DNA from: Microtetraspora glauca
GTDB taxonomy: Bacteria; Actinomycetota; Actinomycetes; Streptosporangiales; Streptosporangiaceae
Direction of reading: 5' to 3'
NCBI GenBank assembly: GCA_001570385.1
Contig: BBYL01000029.1
Span: 1-64,000 of the forward strand
Length of the DNA stretch: 64,000 nucleotides
In this document: positions 57,765-64,000 of the stretch, in pieces
Position numbering within the stretch: position 1 is the stretch's first letter
How the letters are laid out: the number at the start of each line of letters is the position of its first letter
Notes under the pieces: model-generated
The model's database searches: none
The model's input: the letters and a program-made list of their open reading frames with translations, nothing else
What the model was told of the DNA's origin: nothing
Position numbers and translations under genes: made by a program

Positions 57765-60035
57765 ATGTCGCGTGCCCCAGTGGTACGCGCGCTGGCGGCG
57801 CTCGCCGTCATCGCGACATCACTCGTCCTCGCCCTCACCATGTCCCCGCGCCTCGGTCTCGATCTGCGCGGCGGCACCCAACTCGTCTTCGAAACCAAGG
57901 ACTCCCCCACCACGAAGGCGGACGCCGAGGCGACCGACCGGACGCTGGAGGTGCTCCGCCGCCGCGCGGACGCGCTCGGCGTCGCCGAACCCACGCTCGC
58001 CCGTTCCGGCGAGCGCCGCATCATCGTGGAACTGCCCGGCGTGCTCGATCCGCGCAAGGCGGCCGAGACCATCGGCACGACCGCGCAGCTCACCTTCCAC
58101 CAGGTGCTCGACTATCCCGAGGACTCGGCCAAGCCGAAGAAGGGCGAGCGGATCCTTCCCGACGAGGACGGCCGCAAGCTGCTCCTCGGTCCGGCAGGGC
58201 TCACCGGCGAGTCGGTGAAGGACGCCAAGGCCGGGATCGACGCCCAACGGGCCAGTGGATGGTTCGTCTCGCTCGACTTCCGCGACAACCGCCCTTGGGA
58301 GAAGCTGACCGGTGAGGCGGCCTGCGCTCCCTCGGGCGACCCCAAGCGGCGGATCGCCATCGTGCTCGACGACGAGGTCATCTCCTCCCCACAGGTGAAC
58401 GACACCGTCCGCTGCGGTGTCGGCATCACCGGCGGGACCACCGAGATCAGCGGATCCTTCACCACCGAGGAGGCGCAGAACCTGGCCCTCCTGATCAAGG
58501 GCGGCGCACTCCCGGTGCCCGTCGAGATCGTCGAGCAGCGCACGGTCGGCCCGACGCTCGGCGCCGCCGCCATCGAGGCGAGCGCGAAGGCCGCGATCAT
58601 CGGCGTGGTACTCACGGCGGCCTTCCTCGCCCTTGCGTACCGGCTCGTCGGGCTCCTCGCCACGGTCGCCCTGGCGTGCTACGCGCTGATCTCCTACGCC
58701 GCGCTGGTCGCCCTCGGCGCGACGCTCACTCTGCCCGGCCTGGCCGGATTCGTCCTCGCCATCGGCATGGCGGTGGACGCGAACGTGCTGGTCTTCGAGC
58801 GCGCCAGAGAGGAGTACGGCGCCTCGCCGCACAAGGGGCTGCGCGGAGCGCTGGAGAAGGGCTTCCACCACGCGTGGAGCGCGATCGCCGACTCCAACAT
58901 CACCACCCTGCTCGCGGCCGGCCTGCTCTTCTTCCTGGCGTCCGGCCCGGTGCGTGGTTTCGGCGTCACGCTATCCATCGGCGTACTGGCCTCGCTCGTC
59001 TCGGCGATGCTGATCACGCGAGTGCTGGCCCAGTGGGCGGTCGGGCGCCGGGCGGTGAACTCGCGGCCGCGGCTGTCCGGGCTCGGCGCGGTCGGCGCAC
59101 TGCGTTCCTGGTTGAACAGGAAGAACCCCGACCTCATGCGGCGCGGACGCCTGTGGCTGGGCATCACGGGCATCCTGACCGCCCTCGCGATCGCCGGGCT
59201 GTTCGTCCGCGGGCTGGACTTCGGCGTGGAGTTCACCGGCGGCCGCCTCGCGGAGTACGCCACCTCCACGCCGGTGAACGCGGACACGGCCAGGCAGGCC
59301 GTCGCCGACGCCGGCTTCCCCAGCGCGGTCGTCCAGAGCTCGGACGACGGCATCACCGTCAGGACCGGCCAGATCAGCGGGGATGAGGCGGCGAAGATCG
59401 AGGCGGCGCTGGCGAATGTGGCAGGTGAGGTCACCAAGCAGCGCGACGAGCTGGTCGGGCCCAGCCTCGGTGACGAGCTGCGGCGCAACGCCCTCATCGC
59501 GCTCGGCGTGGCCCTCGCCGCGCAGCTCGCGTACCTGGCGTTCCGTTTCCGCTGGTCGTTCGGTACGGCCGCGGTGCTCGCGCTGGCGGTGGACGTGGCG
59601 ATGGTGGTCGGCGCGTTCGCCTGGCTGGGCAAGCCGGTGGACGGCGTGTTCCTGGCCTCGGTGCTCACGATCATCGGATACTCCGTCAACGACAAGGTGG
59701 TGGTCTTCGACCGGGTACGCGAGATGTGGGGCGCGTCGCCCAAGACCCCCTTCCAGCGAATCGCCGGTTCGGCGGTGGTGCAGACCGTGCCACGCACGGT
59801 GAACACGGGTCTCGGCGCGCTGTTCATCCTGGCCGCGCTCGCGCTGCTCGGTGGAGACTCGCTCACCGACTTCGCGGTCGCGCTGCTGATCGGTGTCGTG
59901 GTCGGCACGTTCTCGTCGGCCTTCGTCGCCGCCCCGCTCGCCGTCGAGTTCGAGCGGCGCAGCTCGGCGCCTCCCCCGCAGCCGGTCAGGAAGCGCACCG
60001 CCTCGTCGCGCCAGGGATCGGGGGCGGTGGTCTGA
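57765..60035 (+). CDS. secDF: SecDF fusion, protein-export auxiliary subunit
   Basis: A 756-residue RND-family protein uniting SecD (about 1-430) and SecF (about 455-735). SecD part: LGLDLRGGTQLVFE, a P1 periplasmic domain, GFVLAIGMAVDANVLVFERAREE in the fourth helix region. SecF part: GLDFGVEFTGGRLAEY and IIGYSVNDKVVVFDRVREMWG. SecDF uses the proton gradient to complete protein export. Many actinomycetes carry separate secD and secF next to yajC and ruvB; here the fused form stands alone, suggesting a second copy. The P1 domain appears short. TGGAGG precedes ATG 57765. Confidence 0.93.
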   Translation: MSRAPVVRALAALAVIATSLVLALTMSPRLGLDLRGGTQLVFETKDSPTTKADAEATDRTLEVLRRRADALGVAEPTLARSGERRIIVELPGVLDPRKAAETIGTTAQLTFHQVLDYPEDSAKPKKGERILPDEDGRKLLLGPAGLTGESVKDAKAGIDAQRASGWFVSLDFRDNRPWEKLTGEAACAPSGDPKRRIAIVLDDEVISSPQVNDTVRCGVGITGGTTEISGSFTTEEAQNLALLIKGGALPVPVEIVEQRTVGPTLGAAAIEASAKAAIIGVVLTAAFLALAYRLVGLLATVALACYALISYAALVALGATLTLPGLAGFVLAIGMAVDANVLVFERAREEYGASPHKGLRGALEKGFHHAWSAIADSNITTLLAAGLLFFLASGPVRGFGVTLSIGVLASLVSAMLITRVLAQWAVGRRAVNSRPRLSGLGAVGALRSWLNRKNPDLMRRGRLWLGITGILTALAIAGLFVRGLDFGVEFTGGRLAEYATSTPVNADTARQAVADAGFPSAVVQSSDDGITVRTGQISGDEAAKIEAALANVAGEVTKQRDELVGPSLGDELRRNALIALGVALAAQLAYLAFRFRWSFGTAAVLALAVDVAMVVGAFAWLGKPVDGVFLASVLTIIGYSVNDKVVVFDRVREMWGASPKTPFQRIAGSAVVQTVPRTVNTGLGALFILAALALLGGDSLTDFAVALLIGVVVGTFSSAFVAAPLAVEFERRSSAPPPQPVRKRTASSRQGSGAVV

Positions 60036-60038
60036 GTG

Positions 60039-60055
60039 TCCGGGATCACCCCGGA
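60039..60055 (+). terminator. Small hairpin just after secDF
   Basis: TCCGGG-ATCAC-CCCGGA starts 4 bases after the stop. The stem is only 6 bp without a U-run, so terminator function is tentative. The following 265 bases to 60320 are G/C-rich with self-complementary GGCCGGCCC segments and no gene. Confidence 0.4.
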
Positions 60056-60320
60056 TCCGCCGCCCATCCCTGATGTCACCCCAGCCGGGACCCGCGCGTT
60101 CCCGGCCTGGGGGCCGGCCCGGAGGACGGCGCCCCGGACCGGCGGGGAAGGGGACAGCTCGGTTCTGCCGGATCGTCCGGGGCCCGCTCCTCGTCCGGGG
60201 CCGGGCTCGGGAGCGTAGGCCCGAGCCCGGCCGGATCCGCTCGGTGGCCTTGCCGGGCCCGGCGGGAGCTGGGAACACGGGGCGCCGATCGGCGAAACTG
60301 GTGGGCGGGGAGGAGCGACC

Positions 60321-61223
60321 ATGGCTGATCCGGACACCAGCGGGCCGACGACCGAGTTCGCCGGAAGGCGGCCCGCGCCGTCCCTGCGGGGATTCGTCAC
60401 CGCGTACATCGGCTATCGCGAGGCGGGCGTCCCCCCGGCCAGGCACCGCGGGTTGCCCTCGCCGTATCTCACGATGATCGTCACCCTGGACGATCCGCTG
60501 GTCGTGGCCGCGCACCCGGACCGGCTCGCCCCTCCGGGGACGTACGACACGCTCGTCGGCGGCCTGCACAGCACGCCGGCGCTGATCACGCATGACGGCC
60601 GGCAGTCCGGTATCCAGCTCGCCCTCACACCGCTGGGCGCGCGGGCGCTGCTCGGCCTGCCCGCCGGGGAGCTGTCCGGCATCGACCTCGACGGGGCCGA
60701 CGTGCTCGGCGGCGTGGCGGACGAGTTGCGCGAGCGCCTCCTCGCGGCGACCGGATGGCCTGAGCGGTTCGCCGTGCTCGACTCGGTACTCGTTTCGATG
60801 CTGGGCTCAGGTCGTGGCACGGCGCTCGGCGCCGCGGCGGCCATGCCCGCCGAGGTCGCGTGGGCATGGCGGCGGCTGCTGGCGGCCTCGGGCGGGGTCG
60901 GCGTGTCCGACCTGGCCCGCGAGGTCGGCTGGAGCACCCGTTACCTGGGGCGGCGGTTCCGCGAGGAGATCGGCCTGAGCCCGAAGGAAGCGGCCCGGGT
61001 GGTGCGCTTCGACCATGCCCGCCGTACGCTGCAACGCCTGACCGCCGGAGGCTCACCTCCCGCCCTGGCCTCGCTCGCCGCGACCTGCGGCTACTACGAC
61101 CAGGCCCATCTCGCCCGCGAGTTCGGCGCGCTCGCCGGGTGCTCCCCGAGCCGCTGGCTCGCCGAGGAGTTCCGAAACGTCCAAGCCCTGCCCCCGGGCG
61201 CGGCGACAGACTTGTTCACATGA
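60321..61223 (+). CDS. AraC-family regulator
   Basis: A 300-residue regulator. The C-terminal AraC DNA-binding domain (about 190-285) has the two helix-turn-helix units: VSDLAREVGWSTRYLGRRFREEIGLSPKEAARV and LASLAATCGYYDQAHLAREFGALAGCSPSRW. The N-terminal half is a sensor domain of the DUF6597 type with GLPSPYLTMIVTLDDP. GGGGAGGAGCGACC precedes ATG 60321. Its stop overlaps the VOC gene start (ATGA), a pairing common in actinomycetes. Confidence 0.92.
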   Translation: MADPDTSGPTTEFAGRRPAPSLRGFVTAYIGYREAGVPPARHRGLPSPYLTMIVTLDDPLVVAAHPDRLAPPGTYDTLVGGLHSTPALITHDGRQSGIQLALTPLGARALLGLPAGELSGIDLDGADVLGGVADELRERLLAATGWPERFAVLDSVLVSMLGSGRGTALGAAAAMPAEVAWAWRRLLAASGGVGVSDLAREVGWSTRYLGRRFREEIGLSPKEAARVVRFDHARRTLQRLTAGGSPPALASLAATCGYYDQAHLAREFGALAGCSPSRWLAEEFRNVQALPPGAATDLFT

Positions 61224-61630
61224 CAGACAACACACCATCACCGCAGGTCTGGCCCACGCTGCGCGCCCGCGACGCGCGCGGCCTGATCCGCTTCCTCGTC
61301 GAGGCGTTCGGCTTCGAGGAGACCGCCGTGTACGGCGAGGGCGAGCGGGTCGATCACGCCCAGCTGTCATGGCCTCTCGGCGGCGGCATCATGCTGGGCT
61401 CCGTCCGGGACACGCCGGACGACAAGTGGACACTGGAGCCCGGCACGTTCGGCGCGTATGTCGTCACCGACGATCCGGACGCGCTCCACGCGCGGGCGAT
61501 CACGTCGGGGGCGCGGCTCGTCCAGGAGCCGTACGACACCGACTACGGCTCGCGCGACTTCACGGTCCGCGACCCCGAGGGCAACCTCTGGTCGTTCGGC
61601 ACCTACCGGGGTGAGCCGCGCAAGGGGTGA
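61220..61630 (+). CDS. VOC/glyoxalase-family protein
   Basis: A 136-residue VOC-fold protein of the PhnB/bleomycin-resistance type: PTLRARDARGLIRFLVEAFGFEE at the N-terminus and DYGSRDFTVRDPEGNLWSFGTY at the C-terminus. It is translationally coupled to the AraC gene. The glyoxalase metal ligands are only partly conserved, so it may bind rather than convert its ligand. Confidence 0.9.
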   Translation: MTDNTPSPQVWPTLRARDARGLIRFLVEAFGFEETAVYGEGERVDHAQLSWPLGGGIMLGSVRDTPDDKWTLEPGTFGAYVVTDDPDALHARAITSGARLVQEPYDTDYGSRDFTVRDPEGNLWSFGTYRGEPRKG

Positions 61631-61643
61631 ACGCGGCGGCAAC

Positions 61644-61666
61644 CGGGCCTCCCCCGTGGAGGCCCG
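61644..61666 (+). terminator. Terminator-like hairpin after the AraC-VOC operon
   Basis: CGGGCCTCC-CCCGT-GGAGGCCCG, a perfect 9-bp stem with 5-base loop, 14 bases after the VOC stop. No U-run, as usual for actinomycetes. The rest of the 206-base gap holds a GACATATGTC palindrome at 61763-61772. Confidence 0.7.
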
Positions 61667-61836
61667 TCACCCTCCGACCGGTGGTCCCGTGCGTCATGCG
61701 GCATCGCGCGGACGGGCGTCACCCGGGGAGACCCGTCCTGTGGAACACATGCCCCAGGAAATGACATATGTCCCAGGAGCGAGTCCTTTGAGTAGCGTGT
61801 ACTGGTCAGGCAGTACCGCCCGCTCTGGAGGAGTTC

Positions 61837-62343
61837 GTGACGACATCCGCCCGTCCCCTGGTGCTGCTCGACGTGGACGGGGTGCTCAACCCGTTCCGCC
61901 GCCCGTCCTCGCGGTTCGCGCGGCACGAATGCGTCGTCGACGGCTGCTCCTACCAGGTCCTTCTGGACGTACGGCACGGCGAGGAACTGCTCTCCCTGTC
62001 CGAGGACACCGGCGCGGAGCTGGTCTGGGCCACCACCTGGGAGGAGAACGCCAATGAGGAGATCGGCCCGCTCATCGGCCTGCCCCGGATGCCCGTGATC
62101 AAGGTGATGGCGGGGGCGGGCGCGGCGCGCGGTGAACACTTCAAGACCGGCCCGGTGGCCGAGTACGTCCGCGGCCGCCCGTTCGTGTGGTTCGACGACG
62201 AGCTCAGCCCCGCCGACTGGGAGTACCTGACCGAACATCCGGACGTCGGCGACTTCCTGCTGATCGAGGTCGATCCACGGAACGGGCTGTCGGGGTGGGA
62301 CATCGACCGCGCACGGGAGTGGCTGGCCGCCGCCCAGGGCTGA
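61837..62343 (+). CDS. HAD-like hydrolase
   Basis: A 168-residue HAD protein: LVLLDVDGVLNP (motif I, Asp near 11 and 13), VWATTWEENAN (motif II region) and FVWFDDELSPADW (motif IV). The pattern matches small stand-alone actinobacterial proteins related to the HAD domain of Swiss-army-knife RNA repair proteins (Pfam HAD_SAK-type; recalled, not searched). GGAGGAGTTC precedes GTG 61837. It is not linked to the RNA-repair pair at 16890-21843, 40 kb away. Confidence 0.85.
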   Translation: MTTSARPLVLLDVDGVLNPFRRPSSRFARHECVVDGCSYQVLLDVRHGEELLSLSEDTGAELVWATTWEENANEEIGPLIGLPRMPVIKVMAGAGAARGEHFKTGPVAEYVRGRPFVWFDDELSPADWEYLTEHPDVGDFLLIEVDPRNGLSGWDIDRAREWLAAAQG

Positions 62344-62349
62344 GCGGTC

Positions 62350-62401
62350 GGCGCATGCCCACGGCTTCCGCGCACGGCGCATGCCCACGGCTTCCGCGCA
62401 C
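62350..62401. repeat. 26-bp exact direct duplication after the HAD gene
   Basis: Copies at 62350-62375 and 62376-62401 are identical. The pair starts 7 bases after the HAD stop and ends 7 bases before the end of the convergent isomerase gene. Confidence 0.9.
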
Positions 62402-62408
62402 GGCCGGT

Positions 62409-63185
62409 TCAGATCGCCGAGTTCTCCAGCCAGTGGGCGAGCAGGCGATCGTCGCCGAAGACCTCGAAGCGTCCGGCGTCCGGCCGCAGCCGCCCATAGA
62501 CGAGCAGCAGCAGGTCGCTCGCGGTTCCCCGCACCGCGACCGCGCCCTTGCCGTGCCCGCGCTCCCAGGTGAATCCGGTGGGCCGGAGCGTGATCATCCA
62601 CTCGCCGTCGGCGTCCGTCGCGTGCAGATGCAGCGTCTCACCGTCACCGCTGAGCCGTCCGACGCGCTCCGCCCACTCCGCGGCGTACGGCAGGTTGCCG
62701 AGGAACTCGTCCACGCCGTCGATCGCGCTCCCCGCGTCGATCGCGGGCTCGCGGCCCAGCGCCAGCTCGGCGTCGGCGAGGTGGACCAGCAGCTCGTGCA
62801 GCATCCGGCGGGACCAGAAGCGGGCGTGCCGGTCGCCGCCCCAGGACCAGAGCGGCGTCTCCGGCGCGGTCGCGCGCAACGTGGCCAGCAGTCGCGCCGT
62901 ACCCGCCGCGAGCCAGGCAGCGGGGTCGTCTCCCTCCCCCAGGCGGTCCATCGGGACGTCACGCGCCCCGAGCCGCTCCGGAGCACGGGTACGCACCAGG
63001 TGCTCCGCCCAGCGCTGTGTGATCCCCACATGCTTCACCAGCTTGGCGATCGTCCATCCCGGACAGGTGGGGACCGGAGCCGCCGGATCCGCCTCCTCCA
63101 CGAGCGCGACCAGGCGCGCCGTGGCGGCCTCGATCGCCGTGCAGTACTCCTCGTGCGGCCGGTCGCCGTGGATCAGCTCAGTCAT
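62409..63185 (-). CDS. Maleylpyruvate isomerase-like, mycothiol-dependent (DinB superfamily)
   Basis: A 258-residue protein with an MDMPI_N domain: VPTCPGWTIAKLVKHVGITQRWAEHLV (metal His near 54) and WSRRMLHELLVHLADAELALG (further His ligands), then an MDMPI_C domain (about 165-255, ATDADGEWMITLRPTGFTW...RGTASDLLLLVYGR). Mycothiol use is specific to actinobacteria, which supports the taxon assignment. The substrate of this type is usually unknown. Confidence 0.9.
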   Translation of the reverse strand: MTELIHGDRPHEEYCTAIEAATARLVALVEEADPAAPVPTCPGWTIAKLVKHVGITQRWAEHLVRTRAPERLGARDVPMDRLGEGDDPAAWLAAGTARLLATLRATAPETPLWSWGGDRHARFWSRRMLHELLVHLADAELALGREPAIDAGSAIDGVDEFLGNLPYAAEWAERVGRLSGDGETLHLHATDADGEWMITLRPTGFTWERGHGKGAVAVRGTASDLLLLVYGRLRPDAGRFEVFGDDRLLAHWLENSAI

Positions 63186-63240
63186 GCGCCGACCGTACCT
63201 CTCCGGCCCCGGAAGCGGTACGGCCCCTGCCGCTTCATGA

Positions 63241-64000
63241 TCAGCCGGTGATCACGGCGACGACGACCGTGCCCGGCGCGAGGTCACGCGCCAGGGCGTA
63301 GACCCCGTACATCATCTTGGCCACGTAGATCCGGTCGAGAAGGAGCCCGTGCCGTACGGCGAAGTCGGAGGCGAACGCCTCCAGCTCCGGTGTGGAGCGG
63401 GCATAGCCGCCGAAGTGGAAACCGCACTCGACCCGCCAGCCGCCCGTGACCCGGCCGAGCGCCTCGCGCTGGAGCCGGGCGACCTCTCCGGTCAGGAACT
63501 CGCCGCCCTTCAGCACCGAGAAGCCGACCGCCTCCCGGCCCGACGGCAGGCCGGCCGCGATGCCGGCGAGCGTCCCGCCGGTGCCGACCGGACAGCAGAC
63601 GAGGTCGTATCCCCCGTCCAGTTGCGTGTCCAGTTCCGGGGGGATCTCGGCGCAGCCACGTACGGCCGCCGCGTTGCTGCCTCCCTCCGGCAGGAGATGG
63701 AAGTCGCCGAACTCGACCCGCAGCGCGTCGATCACCTCGGGCGTGTGCTTGCGCCGGTACGCCGTCCGGTCCAGGTAGGTCAGCCGCATGCCCCGGCCCA
63801 CCGCGTACGCCAGGGAGGGGTTGAGCGGCAGGTGTTCCTCGCCGCGGATCACACCGATCGTCTCGAAGCCGTAGGCCGCGCCCGCCGCCGCGACCGCCCT
63901 GATGTGGTTGGAGTACGCCCCACCGAACGTGAGCACCCAGCCCGATCTGGGGTTGTACTTCAGCTTGCGCCACTTGTTCCCCGAGATCTCGGGGTGGATG
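63241..64000 (-). CDS. D-cysteine desulfhydrase / ACC deaminase-like PLP enzyme (5' end outside the window)
   Basis: Partial gene; the start lies beyond the right edge. The visible 252 residues begin at HPEISGNKWRKLKYN, which contains the PLP-binding Lys, and continue with LTFGGAYSNHIRAVAAAG, LLPEGGSNAAAVRGC, CPVGTGGTLAGIAAG and the C-terminal VVVAVITG. This is the fold-type II 1-aminocyclopropane-1-carboxylate deaminase/D-cysteine desulfhydrase family. Family length is about 300-330, so about 50 residues are missing. Confidence 0.92.
   Translation of the reverse strand, partial: IHPEISGNKWRKLKYNPRSGWVLTFGGAYSNHIRAVAAAGAAYGFETIGVIRGEEHLPLNPSLAYAVGRGMRLTYLDRTAYRRKHTPEVIDALRVEFGDFHLLPEGGSNAAAVRGCAEIPPELDTQLDGGYDLVCCPVGTGGTLAGIAAGLPSGREAVGFSVLKGGEFLTGEVARLQREALGRVTGGWRVECGFHFGGYARSTPELEAFASDFAVRHGLLLDRIYVAKMMYGVYALARDLAPGTVVVAVITG

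Noticed and set aside
1..64000. Insertion sequences, integrases, tRNA-linked attachment sites or prophage genes
   Set aside because: No transposase, integrase or tRNA sequence was seen, so the deletion scar at 40262 cannot be tied to a visible mobile element.

Overview
The window is very GC-rich, with GTG and TTG starts, ATGA/GTGA stop-start overlaps, a mycothiol-type isomerase domain and SapB-type lantibiotic genes. This points to a filamentous actinomycete, probably Streptosporangiales (Nonomuraea/Streptosporangium-like); the genus is an inference. No tRNA, rRNA, IS element, phage or CRISPR array was seen. Intergenic minisatellites are unusually common.

Layout. 1-1352: no convincing gene, with degenerate and tandem repeats. 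1353-11677: a class III lanthipeptide (SapB/AmfS-like) cluster: a minimal histidine kinase, a LanKC synthetase, a 42-residue precursor, a hairpin and a 12-bp x10 array, two ABC exporter half-transporters, a prolyl oligopeptidase and a convergent NarL-type regulator with a TTG start. 12586-16621: two cell-envelope proteins, a DinB protein, and a divergent LUD/HxlR pair. 16890-21843: a two-gene RNA-repair module, namely an RNA ligase-kinase fusion and a 1030-residue protein joining an RNA end-recognition domain, an EEP phosphoesterase, a 2H cyclic phosphodiesterase and a poly(A)-polymerase-like nucleotidyltransferase. 21892-31347: small regulator/enzyme pairs (ArsR/questin-oxidase-like, YjbR, Rieske oxygenase, TetR/quinone oxidoreductase, MarR/prolyl aminopeptidase), a secreted CBM2 esterase and a SPOUT RNA methylase.

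31376-39551: a monocarboxylate-type transport region with two sodium:solute symporters, each with a DUF3311 protein, CstA with its small YbdD partner, and a sigma factor with a membrane partner translationally coupled to the second symporter. 39601-40459: a scar where an AMP-ligase remnant and a LuxR remnant are fused. 40453-44884: an unidentified protein, a secreted alpha/beta-hydrolase and a two-component system. 44969-51051: an oligopeptide ABC importer. It is divergent, across a 21-bp palindrome, from an acyl-CoA ligase/F420-type oxidoreductase/SnoaL/SDR operon (51258-55206). 55597-64000: phosphodiesterase, small envelope proteins, a SecDF fusion, AraC/VOC pair, HAD hydrolase, mycothiol-type isomerase, and a truncated PLP deaminase at the edge.

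Working together. In the lanthipeptide cluster LanKC would install two (methyl)lanthionine/labionin rings in the precursor, the exporter would move the product, the peptidase could trim the leader after proline, and the flanking kinase/regulator could control expression. In the RNA-repair pair every chemical step needed to recondition and seal cleaved RNA is present in two adjacent genes 4 bp apart. These are the two systems most worth pursuing.
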